The notes beneath the pieces are model-generated. The model worked only from the letters and a program-made list of their open reading frames with translations. It was not told where the DNA came from and ran no database searches. Both the position numbers and the translations under genes were made by a program. From Bacillota bacterium (lineage in GTDB: Bacteria; Bacillota; Clostridia; Oscillospirales; Ruminococcaceae): a stretch of 64,000 nt of DNA. Positions 1 through 7,877 of the stretch are shown one piece after another. Numbering within the stretch: the first letter of the stretch is position 1; each line of letters begins with the position of its first letter. The DNA is taken from NCBI GenBank assembly GCA_023439835.1, contig JAEXUW010000020.1, positions 62,001 through 126,000 on the forward strand, read 5' to 3'.

Positions 1-621
1 CTGCTGTATGCAGTTTCGGGAATGGACGGCATTACGGCGGGCGAGGTTTTGTTCTGTGGCAAAGACATCTCAAAAATGGCGGATAGAGAGCTTGCCGACC
101 TTCGCCTTGATGAAATGGGCTTTATCTTTCAGCAGATGTATATGCTAAAAAATCTCACAGTGCTAGATAACATAATTTTACCCGCCTGTCAGTCTCAGAA
201 AAGCAACGAAAGCCGAAAGCAAAAAGCTCAGCGCGGACAAGAATTAATGAGAAAGCTTGGTATCATTGATATTGCTGATAATGATATCAATGAGGTGTCC
301 GGCGGTCAGCTTCAGCGTGCGTGTATCTGTCGTAGTATGATTAACAATCCAAAAGTGTTTTTTGCCGATGAGCCTACCGGTGCGCTCAACCGCACCTCTT
401 CAGATGAGGTCATGGAGGAGCTGGCAAAGCTAAACAATGAAGGTACGACAATTATGCTTGTTACCCACGATGTTAAGGTTGCTTCAAAATGCACAAGAGT
501 GCTTTATATAGTTGACGGGAAAATAAATGGCGAGTATAATTTAGATAAATGCACATCTTCTTCTCAAATAAGAGAGCGTGAAAGAGCGCTCAGTAACTGG
601 CTTATGGAAATGGGCTGGTGA
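1..621 (+). CDS. ABC transporter ATP-binding protein (5'-truncated by the window edge)
   Basis: The frame is open from base 1, so the gene starts upstream and its Walker A motif lies outside the window; the first visible residues, LLYAVSGMDG, are the stretch that normally follows it. A Q-loop (FIFQQMYML), the signature VSGGQLQRA and Walker B VFFADEPTGAL are intact. The sequence type is that of LolD/MacB/BceA ATPases, which partner FtsX-like permeases in peptide export, lipoprotein release or antibiotic resistance. No permease lies downstream, so any partner must be upstream. A response regulator and histidine kinase follow, an arrangement common for peptide-sensing transporter modules. The exact substrate cannot be told. 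Confidence 0.9.
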   Translation: MLYAVSGMDGITAGEVLFCGKDISKMADRELADLRLDEMGFIFQQMYMLKNLTVLDNIILPACQSQKSNESRKQKAQRGQELMRKLGIIDIADNDINEVSGGQLQRACICRSMINNPKVFFADEPTGALNRTSSDEVMEELAKLNNEGTTIMLVTHDVKVASKCTRVLYIVDGKINGEYNLDKCTSSSQIRERERALSNWLMEMGW

Positions 622-688
622 GTGGGTGAAGTCTGGTGCGTTACTCCCCTAAAACTTTTTAAGGGAATAACACACGAAAGGAAATATT

Positions 689-1351
689 ATGACAGATATT
701 TTGATTGTTGAAGATAATAAAGAGCTTGCAGATTTGTTGTGTGACTTTCTCCGTGCTGAAAACTATACAACATCTGTGACGGATAGCGGTGAAAAAGCCT
801 TGTCCCTGTATCAAAAATACGGGGCAAGGCTCATCGTGCTTGACATTATGCTACCGGGAATTGACGGCTTTGCGGTCTGCAAGAAAATCCGTGAACAGAG
901 CAATACGCCTATTCTTATAGTAAGTGCTAAAACCGGAAAAGAGGATAAGCTGACAGGACTGGTTCTGGGCGCTGATGATTACATAGAAAAGCCATATGAT
1001 ATCGACATAATGCTTGCTAAAATCAGCGGTATTTTCAAGAGAAGGTATTCGCTTGATGAAATAATTGACGGAGATATCAGAATAAACAAGGTTAGTAATA
1101 CCGTATATAAAAATGATGGTCTGATTGAGCTGACCGCAAAGGAGTTTGAGCTTCTTCTTCTGCTGGTTGAGAATAAGGATAAGGTGCTTAATAAAGAGTA
1201 TATTTTCAATCAAATATGGGGGAGCGACAGCTTCTCAGAACCTCAGACGCTTACTGTACATATTAAGTGGCTTCGTCAGAAAATAGAGAATGATTCAAAG
1301 AATCCTCAGAAAATCCTGACCATTTGGGGCGTGGGGTATAAGTATATATGA
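689..1351 (+). CDS. OmpR/PhoB-family response regulator
   Basis: This 220-residue protein has an N-terminal receiver domain and a C-terminal winged-helix DNA-binding domain. The phospho-acceptor is Asp52 in VLDIMLPGIDG, with the acidic pocket at Glu8-Asp9 and the conserved lysine in EKPYD. The C-terminal part (ELTAKEFELLLLL to WGVGYKYI) is typical of Trans_reg_C. The start is preceded by GAAAGGAAA. It overlaps the downstream kinase by 4 bases (ATGA), so the two are translationally coupled and are very likely cognate partners. Its target is probably the transporter operon upstream, by analogy with other ABC-plus-two-component modules; this is inference. Confidence 0.95.
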   Translation: MTDILIVEDNKELADLLCDFLRAENYTTSVTDSGEKALSLYQKYGARLIVLDIMLPGIDGFAVCKKIREQSNTPILIVSAKTGKEDKLTGLVLGADDYIEKPYDIDIMLAKISGIFKRRYSLDEIIDGDIRINKVSNTVYKNDGLIELTAKEFELLLLLVENKDKVLNKEYIFNQIWGSDSFSEPQTLTVHIKWLRQKIENDSKNPQKILTIWGVGYKYI

Positions 1352-2580
1352 AAAGCTTTAACAGAATTTTTGCTTTTGTAATCGCATTAATGGCTGTGAT
1401 AATTATTACAGCAAATATAATCGTGCTACTTCCCGAAGACACTGAAAGCGGAAGGCCGTATCGTGTTGAAATCAGCAGAATCGCCTTTGAAATTGAGCAA
1501 AATGGTTTTGACGGGGTAGATTTGTCAGAATATGAGTATGTAACAAATGTTGAAAAGTGTTGTGACGAGTTTTACAAGACGCAAAGTGATTATTCTGTTC
1601 TTAAAATCAATGATGTGCTGTACCGTTTTGATTATACAGCAAATAAGATAAGCAATAAAAAAGGTATGCTAATTACAATGAATATTATTATCGGAATCAT
1701 GTCAGTCACAATGATAATCGGAATGCTTTATATACGTCAGAAAATTCTTCGTCCGTTTGAAATGCTAACGGATGTGCCCTATGAGCTTTCAAAAGGTAAT
1801 CTAACCTCCCCCATTAAAGAAAATAAAAGCCGATTTTTTGGAAGGTTTATCTGGGGTGTTGACCTGCTCCGAGTGAATATTGAACAGCAAAAACAGCGTG
1901 AGCTTGCTTTGCAAAGAGATAAAAAGGTACTGCTTTTGTCGCTGTCACATGATATAAAAACGCCTCTTTCGGCAATAAAGCTGTACTCAAAGGCGCTATC
2001 AAAAGGATTATATACCGAAAAGGAAAAGCAACATGAAATTTCCGAAAAAATCAATGCAAAGGCTGATGAAATTGAAGGGTATGTATCTCAAATAATTACA
2101 GCGTCAAGAGAGGATTTTCTAAGCCTTGATGTTAAAATAAGCGAGTTTTATCTGACTGAGCTTGTGAGCAAAATCAAGGATTATTACAGTGAAAAGCTTT
2201 CATTTATTAAAACAGATTTTACTGTCGGGAAATACATAAACTGCCTGATTAAGGCTGACCTTGAACGTAGCATTGAGGTTTTTCAGAACATCATTGAAAA
2301 TGCTGTGAAATACGGCGACGGGAAAAGCATTTCTGTTGATTTTTTTGAAGAAGACGGGTGCATTCTAATAGCTGTCAAAAACAGTGGGTGCACAATGTCT
2401 GACACTGAGCTTCCTCATATATTTGAAAGCTTTTGGCGAGGGTCAAATTCTCAAGCGGTAAAAGGCAGTGGACTTGGGCTTTACATCTGCCGTCAGCTGA
2501 TGCTCAAAATGAACGGCGATATCTTCGCCGAAGTCAAAGACGAAAATATGATTGTTACGGTTGTGTTTAATAAGGCATAG
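1348..2580 (+). CDS. Sensor histidine kinase
   Basis: This 410-residue membrane kinase has a first membrane segment at about residues 7-29, an extracellular part of about 75 residues, a second segment at about 107-128, a HAMP linker, a HisKA domain with His201 in LSLSHDIKTPLS, and a HATPase domain with an N box (NIIENAVKYG) and a G box (GSGLGLYICRQL). The sizeable extracellular part argues against the short-loop intramembrane sensing of BceS kinases, so the signal may be sensed directly. Start ATG overlaps the stop of the response regulator. A terminator follows at 2619. Confidence 0.95.
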   Translation: MKSFNRIFAFVIALMAVIIITANIIVLLPEDTESGRPYRVEISRIAFEIEQNGFDGVDLSEYEYVTNVEKCCDEFYKTQSDYSVLKINDVLYRFDYTANKISNKKGMLITMNIIIGIMSVTMIIGMLYIRQKILRPFEMLTDVPYELSKGNLTSPIKENKSRFFGRFIWGVDLLRVNIEQQKQRELALQRDKKVLLLSLSHDIKTPLSAIKLYSKALSKGLYTEKEKQHEISEKINAKADEIEGYVSQIITASREDFLSLDVKISEFYLTELVSKIKDYYSEKLSFIKTDFTVGKYINCLIKADLERSIEVFQNIIENAVKYGDGKSISVDFFEEDGCILIAVKNSGCTMSDTELPHIFESFWRGSNSQAVKGSGLGLYICRQLMLKMNGDIFAEVKDENMIVTVVFNKA

Positions 2581-2618
2581 CATAATCTATTGCTCCTTTG
2601 ATAATACTCTTGACAGCT

Positions 2619-2658
2619 AAAAACTCCCTTTGGATGATATATGTCCAATGGGAGTTTT
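2619..2658. terminator. Bidirectional intrinsic terminator
   Basis: AAAACTCCCTTTGG pairs with CCAATGGGAGTTTT across an 11-base loop with one mismatch. A T-rich run follows on the plus strand and the A-run in front serves the minus strand. It sits between the convergent kinase gene and dapB and probably serves both. Confidence 0.85.
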
Positions 2659-2700
2659 GTTATTCTCTTATTATCGTTTCGCCTACTGAAATATGAATTA

Positions 2701-3450
2701 TTACACCAAATCTGCCATGCTGTAAAGCCCAGCAGGCTTATCCTTGAGGAAGAATGCTGCATTGACAGAGCCGACAGCAAAAACCTCCTTAGAAGTTGCA
2801 GAATGAGAAAGAGTAATAACCTCATCTCGCCCCGCAAAAACAACCTCATGCTCACCGACGATGGTGCCACCTCTGATGCTGTGCATTCCTATTTCCTTCT
2901 TCTCACGCTTTTTTCGTTGAGAATGACGGTCATAAACATACTGATAGCTATCGTCAAAAACAGAATTAATAGCGTCAGCAATCATAATAGCGGTTCCGCT
3001 TGGTGCATCGATTTTTTGATTGTGGTGCTTCTCAATAATTTCAATGTCAAACTGGTCGCCCAAGAAAGCAGCGGTCTTTTTTGCAAGCTCAACCAGAAGG
3101 TTTATTCCGAGGGAAAGGTTAAAGGTGAAAAAAATCGGAACCTGCTCTGCTGCTGTTTTTATTTTAGTAATCTGCTCCGCTGAATAGCCAGTTGTCGCGA
3201 AAACAACGGCTACTCCGCTTGTCAGAGCATACTCAATCAGACCATCTAAAGTTGACGGATGTGAATAATCGATTATTACATCAGGCTTGACGGGAAGCTT
3301 GTCGGGTGCTGATACTATCGGAAAGTCGGCGTACTGCGTCGTATTAAGGTCTATTCCGCCGACAACGGTGCAGTTTTCACGGTCAGAAAGGCAGCTGTAA
3401 ATAACGTGCCCCATTTTCCCGTTGCAACCGCAAATGGCTATTTTAATCAT
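2701..3450 (-). CDS. dapB: 4-hydroxy-tetrahydrodipicolinate reductase
   Basis: DapB reduces the DapA product with NAD(P)H in the lysine/diaminopimelate pathway, which also feeds peptidoglycan. The 249-residue length is usual. The N-terminal nucleotide-binding motif reads ICGCNGKMG, and the catalytic/substrate motif EKHHNQKIDAPSGTA includes His142-His143. The gene follows dapA by 12 bases on the same strand, with an AAGGATGTG ribosome-binding site, and is the last gene of the asd-GNAT-dapA-dapB operon. Its expression should follow the lysine riboswitch upstream of asd. Identification is secure. Confidence 0.97.
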   Translation of the reverse strand: MIKIAICGCNGKMGHVIYSCLSDRENCTVVGGIDLNTTQYADFPIVSAPDKLPVKPDVIIDYSHPSTLDGLIEYALTSGVAVVFATTGYSAEQITKIKTAAEQVPIFFTFNLSLGINLLVELAKKTAAFLGDQFDIEIIEKHHNQKIDAPSGTAIMIADAINSVFDDSYQYVYDRHSQRKKREKKEIGMHSIRGGTIVGEHEVVFAGRDEVITLSHSATSKEVFAVGSVNAAFFLKDKPAGLYSMADLV

Positions 3451-3462
3451 GCGTTCACATCC

Positions 3463-4350
3463 TTAAATAAGCTTAATTTTCTGCATAGAGGTTTTCAGAG
3501 TATCTCTTGCCTTGTCAGAAAGGGGAACGAGAGGGAGTCGTGTTGAACCCACGTTTTTGCCCATAAGATTCAAGGCTTCTTTGACGGGGATAGGATTAAC
3601 ATCAATGAAAAGCTTGTTTGTAAACTCAAGAAGCAAGGACGAGAGCTTAGCTGCATCAGGATAATTATTCTCAAGGCATAACCGACAGATTTCATGTGTT
3701 TCCTTTGGCATACAGTTTGCAATTACCGAAATAACGCCCTTTCCGCCGAGCGCCATAATGGGCACAATCTGATCGTCGTTACCGCTGTAAACGTCAAGTC
3801 TGTCACCGCACTCTGCGAAAATCTGAGCGATATGGCTTATGTTACCGCTTGCTTCCTTTGTGGCAACTATATTTTTATGCTTTGAAAGCTCCGAATAAGC
3901 CTCAACAGAAATATTAATACCGGTTCTTGAAGGAACATTGTATAGAATAATCGGTATGTCAACACTGTCGGCAATGGCTGTGAAATGTGCGATAAGCCCC
4001 TTTTGAGAGGTTTTGTTGTAATAAGGGGTAACAACCAAAAGTGCGTCTACTCCAAGGGCTTCAGCTTCTTTAGAAAGAAATATTGCATATCTGGTGTCGT
4101 TGCTTCCTGTTCCCGCTATGACAGGAACTCTCTTATTTGTATGTTCAACGGCAAAGCGAATGCACTCAACATGCTCCTCATCCGTCAGGGTTGAGGATTC
4201 GCCGGTCGTTCCACAGATTATTATTGCATCGGTACCGTTATCAATGTTGAAGTCAATAAGCTCACCCAGCTTCTTAAAGTTAACGCTCATGTCATCATTC
4301 ATTGGGGTTACAATAGCAACTCCCGCTCCGGTAAAAATGGTATTCTTCAT
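3463..4350 (-). CDS. dapA: 4-hydroxy-tetrahydrodipicolinate synthase
   Basis: DapA condenses pyruvate with aspartate semialdehyde, the first committed step towards diaminopimelate and lysine. The 295-residue protein has the TIM-barrel family motifs: GTTGESSTL near residues 47-54, the catalytic Tyr137 in YNVPSRTG, and the Schiff-base Lys165 in VATKEASGN. The start ATG is preceded by GGGAGG. It lies between the GNAT gene and dapB on the minus strand in the riboswitch-controlled operon, so its substrate supplier Asd is made from the same transcript. Confidence 0.97.
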   Translation of the reverse strand: MKNTIFTGAGVAIVTPMNDDMSVNFKKLGELIDFNIDNGTDAIIICGTTGESSTLTDEEHVECIRFAVEHTNKRVPVIAGTGSNDTRYAIFLSKEAEALGVDALLVVTPYYNKTSQKGLIAHFTAIADSVDIPIILYNVPSRTGINISVEAYSELSKHKNIVATKEASGNISHIAQIFAECGDRLDVYSGNDDQIVPIMALGGKGVISVIANCMPKETHEICRLCLENNYPDAAKLSSLLLEFTNKLFIDVNPIPVKEALNLMGKNVGSTRLPLVPLSDKARDTLKTSMQKIKLI

Positions 4351-4366
4351 TCTGATTACCTCCCGT

Positions 4367-4834
4367 TTAAAAATTATGTTCGCTTATTGAAAATGTTATC
4401 CATTCTTCAACGGGCCTTCCGCCCTGCTTTTTATAAAATTCGATTGAGTTTTTGTTCCAGTCAAGGCACTTCCATTCTATCCAGCAACAGTCGTTTTCCT
4501 TAGCCATTTCTCTTGCTTTGTCAAAGAATTGTTTTCCGATACCCTGACCGCGGAATTTTTCAAATGTGAATATGTCCTCAATATACAAAATTTTCTTTCC
4601 TGAAAAGGTTGAAACTGAGAAATAATATGTTAATAGTCCAACGGTTTCACTTTCGTTTTTCGCAATAAGAGCATTTAGGATTTTTTCCTCAAAAAGAATT
4701 TCGCCGAGTTTTTCTTCAGTCAGTGTGAATGAGTCAGACATATTTTCATATTCCGCAAGAGAATTTAGACAGTGATGACAGTCTTTAAGGTCGGATTTTT
4801 CCGCGTTAACTATTCGAATCTCCATATCAGTCAA
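4367..4834 (-). CDS. GNAT-family N-acetyltransferase
   Basis: This protein of about 155 residues carries the acetyl-CoA binding motif A as FRGQGIGKQFFDKA, followed by a typical motif B region (EWKCLDWNKNSIEFYKKQGG). It resembles the diamine/spermidine acetyltransferase-like branch of GNATs, but the substrate is not identifiable. A TTG start at 4834 has AAGGG five bases upstream and overlaps the asd stop by 8 bases; an ATG at 4825 is the alternative, with poorer spacing. Its place between asd and dapA puts it under lysine riboswitch control, which suggests a substrate linked to lysine or diaminopimelate; this is inference only. Confidence 0.85.
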   Translation of the reverse strand: MTDMEIRIVNAEKSDLKDCHHCLNSLAEYENMSDSFTLTEEKLGEILFEEKILNALIAKNESETVGLLTYYFSVSTFSGKKILYIEDIFTFEKFRGQGIGKQFFDKAREMAKENDCCWIEWKCLDWNKNSIEFYKKQGGRPVEEWITFSISEHNF

Positions 4835-5906
4835 AATAACCCTTAGCGGCTAAAAGTTCAGCCATAAGGACTCCTCCGCCTGCCGCACCCCTGAGTGTGT
4901 TGTGTGAAATACAAACGAACTTATAGTCATACTGCGTATCTTCCCTAAGCCTTCCGATTGAGATAGCCATACCGTTTTCAAGATCTCTTTCAAGCTTTAC
5001 CTGAGGGCGGTTATCCTCTTCAAAATAATTCAAGAACTGCTTAGGTGCTGAAGGAAGCTCAAGCTCCTGCGGAACACCCGCAAATTCCTTCCAAAGCTTA
5101 AGAATTTCTTCTTTTGAAGGCTTGCTTTCAAACTTAACGAATACTGCGGCAGTATGACCGTCAGAAACAGGCACTCTAAGACACTGTGTTGTAATCTGCG
5201 GATATTCTGCGTTAATAATCTTTCCGTCGGCAATTTTACCCCAGACCTTTAAAGGCTCTTTCTCTGACTTTTCTTCCTCACCGCCGATAAAGGGGATGAG
5301 GTTATCGGCCATTTCAGGCCATGTTTCAAATGTTTTTCCGGCACCTGAGATTGCCTGATAGGTACAGGCGAGAACATTTTTTATTCCAAATTTCATGAGA
5401 GGGTGAAGCGCCGGAACATAGCTTTGAATTGAGCAGTTTGATTTTACAGCTATAAAGCCGCGCTTTGTTCCCAAACGTGCTCTCTGAGCGGATATAACCT
5501 CAATATGCTCTGGATTAATTTCAGGCACCACCATCGGAACGTCATATACTCCTCTGTTTGCTGAGTTGTTTGAAATTACAGGGCATTCTGCTTTAGCATA
5601 AGCCTCTTCAAGAGCTTTTATTTCGTCCTTTTTCATATCCACAGCACAGAAAACAAAATCAACAGCTGATGCGATTTTTTCGATGTCAGCGGTTGCGTCA
5701 AGAACAATCATGTCTTTCATTGCTTCGGGCATTGGTTTTGGCATAGCCCAGCGTGAGCCGACTGCATCTTTAAATGATTTTCCGGCTGAACGCGGTGAAG
5801 CGGCAAGCACCTCTACCTTAAACCAAGGATGATTTTCAAGAAGAATGGCAAAACGCTGTCCGACCATTCCTGTTGCACCGATAATTCCCACTTTGTACTG
5901 CTTCAT
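4827..5906 (-). CDS. asd: Aspartate-semialdehyde dehydrogenase
   Basis: Asd reduces aspartyl phosphate to aspartate semialdehyde, the branch point to lysine/diaminopimelate, threonine and methionine. The protein of 359 residues has the NADP motif GIIGATGMVGQRF, the active-site Cys158 in SNCSIQ, and AISGAGKTFE. The run IPFIGGEEEKSEKE and the overall sequence resemble the archaeal/fungal-type Asd rather than the common bacterial form. An ATG at 5924 is in frame, but GGAGA sits inside that extension eight bases before the ATG at 5906, so 5906 is the better start. First gene of the operon, downstream of a lysine riboswitch and terminator. Confidence 0.95.
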   Translation of the reverse strand: MKQYKVGIIGATGMVGQRFAILLENHPWFKVEVLAASPRSAGKSFKDAVGSRWAMPKPMPEAMKDMIVLDATADIEKIASAVDFVFCAVDMKKDEIKALEEAYAKAECPVISNNSANRGVYDVPMVVPEINPEHIEVISAQRARLGTKRGFIAVKSNCSIQSYVPALHPLMKFGIKNVLACTYQAISGAGKTFETWPEMADNLIPFIGGEEEKSEKEPLKVWGKIADGKIINAEYPQITTQCLRVPVSDGHTAAVFVKFESKPSKEEILKLWKEFAGVPQELELPSAPKQFLNYFEEDNRPQVKLERDLENGMAISIGRLREDTQYDYKFVCISHNTLRGAAGGGVLMAELLAAKGYFD

Positions 5907-5938
5907 AATTAATTCTCCATTCATAGAATATATATTCG

Positions 5939-5971
5939 GTACGGATTAAGTCAATAATAATTTATCCGTAC
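5939..5971. other. Perfect 8-bp inverted repeat in the asd leader
   Basis: GTACGGAT and ATCCGTAC flank a 17-base loop, between the riboswitch terminator and the asd ribosome-binding site. On the plus strand six T residues follow, so it may stop antisense transcripts. On the minus strand it would be a second leader hairpin with no T-run. Function is unclear. Confidence 0.5.
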
Positions 5972-5997
5972 TTTTTTATAAAAAAAATATAAATATT

Positions 5998-6021
5998 AAA
6001 AAAACTGGTTGAAAACCAGTT
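5998..6021 (-). terminator. Riboswitch-controlled terminator in the asd leader
   Basis: On the minus strand AACTGGTT pairs with AACCAGTT over a 3-base loop and runs into T residues. It lies about 50 bases downstream of the lysine aptamer and about 90 bases before asd, so it is the likely expression platform: terminator formed when lysine is bound. Confidence 0.85.
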
Positions 6022-6071
6022 CATCATACAATATAATAGAAATGTTGACATATTTATAAGAAAATAATGTC

Positions 6072-6236
6072 GATAGCACTCCATCATAAATATGATGACA
6101 ATCGCATACCTGTTAGGCATACAATCAGGATTGAACGTTCCCCAACTTCAAACCTTCGGCGGTTGCACCTTTCACAACATCTTTATAACGACCGGGTGTC
6201 TTGATGAAGCTACTATTTGAAAACCGCGCCTCTATC
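6072..6236 (-). promoter_or_regulatory. Lysine riboswitch (L box)
   Basis: Read on the minus strand, the conserved core elements appear in order: GATAGAGGCGCGG, TAGTA, AAGGTGCAACCGCCGAAG, and the closing GGAGTGCTATC, where GATAG and CTATC form P1. A late hairpin CATCAT-ATTT-ATGATG matches the P5 position. It lies between a sigma-A promoter and asd with a terminator downstream, exactly the context expected for lysine-dependent termination of asd-dapA-dapB. Identification rests on these motifs; a covariance-model search was not possible. Confidence 0.93.
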
Positions 6237-6260
6237 TGTTCAAATGATTTATTTAATGTT

Positions 6261-6289
6261 ATAATAACACTTATAGTTCTATCTGTCAA
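6261..6289 (-). promoter_or_regulatory. Sigma-A promoter of the asd operon
   Basis: On the minus strand TTGACA and TATTAT are separated by exactly 17 bases. Transcription would begin near 6254, about 18 bases before the lysine aptamer. Confidence 0.85.
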
Positions 6290-6332
6290 CAGCTTTACAA
6301 TAAAAAAATAACCAAAGGAAATTAACCGAATA

Positions 6333-7361
6333 ATGAAAAAATCAGACTTTTTTTATAATCTCCCTGAGGAGCTTATTGCGCAAACCCCTGTTGAGCCACG
6401 AAACCACTCAAGGCTTTTGAAAATTGAACGCAAAACCGGGGCACTGTCACACAGCTATTTTTATAATCTATGCTCATTTCTCAAAAAAGGTGATTTACTT
6501 GTGCTCAACAATTCAAGGGTTCTTCCCGCTAGGCTTTATGGTGAAAAGACCTCTACTGGTTCTTTCATTGAGTTTCTTCTTCTAGAGCAAAAGGGAAATA
6601 TGCTTTGGGAAATTATTTGCCGTCCGGGCAAGAAAGCAAGACACGGCGCTCAGTTTTCATTCGGGAAAGGACTGTTAAAAGCTGAAATCACCGACGTTCT
6701 TGAAAACGGCAACAGAATAGCGAAATTCTCCTACGACGGTGACTTCTTTTCTGTTCTTGAAGAAATTGGGCAAATGCCGCTTCCGCATTATATCACAAAA
6801 GAGCTTGAGGATAAGGAGCGTTATCAGACTGTTTATTCAAAAAAGCTTGGCTCGTCCGCTGCACCGACAGCCGGGCTTCACTTCACAAAAGAAATGCTTG
6901 ATGAATTAAATTTAGCGGGAATAAATACTGCTTATGTGACACTTCATGTCGGTCTGGGGACTTTTCGCCCCGTTAAAGCAGAAAACATAGATGAGCACCA
7001 TATGCATTCTGAGCATTACCATCTTCCAAAAGAAACGGCAAAGCTGATTAATCAGACAAAGCAAAACGGCGGGAGAGTAATAGCCGTTGGGACCACATCC
7101 TGTCGAACTCTTGAAAGCGTTGCGGTTTTTAATAATGGAATTATTGAAGAGAAAGAAGGATACACCGATATTTTTATGTATCCGGGGTATGAGTTTAAGG
7201 TTATTGACGGACTTCTAACGAACTTTCATCTGCCTGAGAGTACGTTAATAATGCTGGTTTGTGCATTTCTCGGCTATGAAAACACAATGAGCGCATATAA
7301 TGAAGCGGTGAAGGAAGGCTATCGGTTTTTCAGTTTTGGCGATGCTATGCTAATAACTTAA
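6333..7361 (+). CDS. queA: S-adenosylmethionine:tRNA ribosyltransferase-isomerase
   Basis: QueA transfers and rearranges the ribosyl group of SAM onto preQ1 at position 34 of tRNAs, giving epoxyqueuosine. The 342-residue protein starts with the family sequence SDFFYNLPEELIAQTPVEPR and contains the hallmark SSAAPTAGLHFT and VTLHVGLGTFRPV motifs. AAAGGAAA precedes the ATG. It is followed by a small membrane protein and then tgt, which acts in the same pathway, so the three probably form one operon. The asd operon is divergent, with about 70 bases between its promoter and queA. Confidence 0.97.
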   Translation: MKKSDFFYNLPEELIAQTPVEPRNHSRLLKIERKTGALSHSYFYNLCSFLKKGDLLVLNNSRVLPARLYGEKTSTGSFIEFLLLEQKGNMLWEIICRPGKKARHGAQFSFGKGLLKAEITDVLENGNRIAKFSYDGDFFSVLEEIGQMPLPHYITKELEDKERYQTVYSKKLGSSAAPTAGLHFTKEMLDELNLAGINTAYVTLHVGLGTFRPVKAENIDEHHMHSEHYHLPKETAKLINQTKQNGGRVIAVGTTSCRTLESVAVFNNGIIEEKEGYTDIFMYPGYEFKVIDGLLTNFHLPESTLIMLVCAFLGYENTMSAYNEAVKEGYRFFSFGDAMLIT

Positions 7362-7377
7362 GAAAGAAGGCGGTTTA

Positions 7378-7860
7378 GTGAAAGGCATATTTAAGGGGAT
7401 TCTTGTGCTTGTTATTTTGGCAGCAGTAGTCGGCGTATCCCTGTATTTCTTAGTTCCGATGAACAATAATCTGATTCTCGGTAAATTCTCAAGACAGCTT
7501 GAAGAAACCAAGCTCCCCGAAAACACCGAAATAGTTGCGTTTGATAAGCGCTGTGGGAAGCTTTATGGCGAAGAAAAGGGGCTTGACTTCCTTTCGGTTA
7601 TTATAGTAAAATCTGATTTAACTATTACAGAAATGAAAAGCTTTTTTGAAAATAAAATTTACTTCAACGCAAAAGACAGTCAGAACGAAATGAATGTTTA
7701 CATATACAATATGAAAGGCGACAGTATAAACGACCTTATTCCACTTGATGAGGAAGTGCGTTTTAATGAGCTTTTTGGGCTTTCTGACTATTCAAATTAC
7801 TATGCGATAATACTAATTGATGCGGATTATCCGCCTGGACTTGACCACAGAGGATATTAA
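7378..7860 (+). CDS. Membrane-anchored protein of unknown function
   Basis: I do not recognise this 160-residue protein. It has one hydrophobic segment at about residues 4-28, then a hydrophilic domain predicted to face outwards, with no cysteines forming an obvious lipobox. The start is GTG at 7378 with AAGGCGG upstream. It sits 16 bases after queA and 17 bases before tgt and is co-oriented, so it is probably cotranscribed with the queuosine genes. Whether it has a role in that pathway cannot be told. Confidence 0.8.
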   Translation: MKGIFKGILVLVILAAVVGVSLYFLVPMNNNLILGKFSRQLEETKLPENTEIVAFDKRCGKLYGEEKGLDFLSVIIVKSDLTITEMKSFFENKIYFNAKDSQNEMNVYIYNMKGDSINDLIPLDEEVRFNELFGLSDYSNYYAIILIDADYPPGLDHRGY

Positions 7861-7877
7861 TTAACCGGGAGAGAAAG

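Noticed and set aside
636..675. Hairpin between the ABC ATPase and response regulator genes as a terminator
   Set aside because: The stem is imperfect (GTG, GTTA and TCCC segments broken by mismatches) and no T-run follows; too weak to call.
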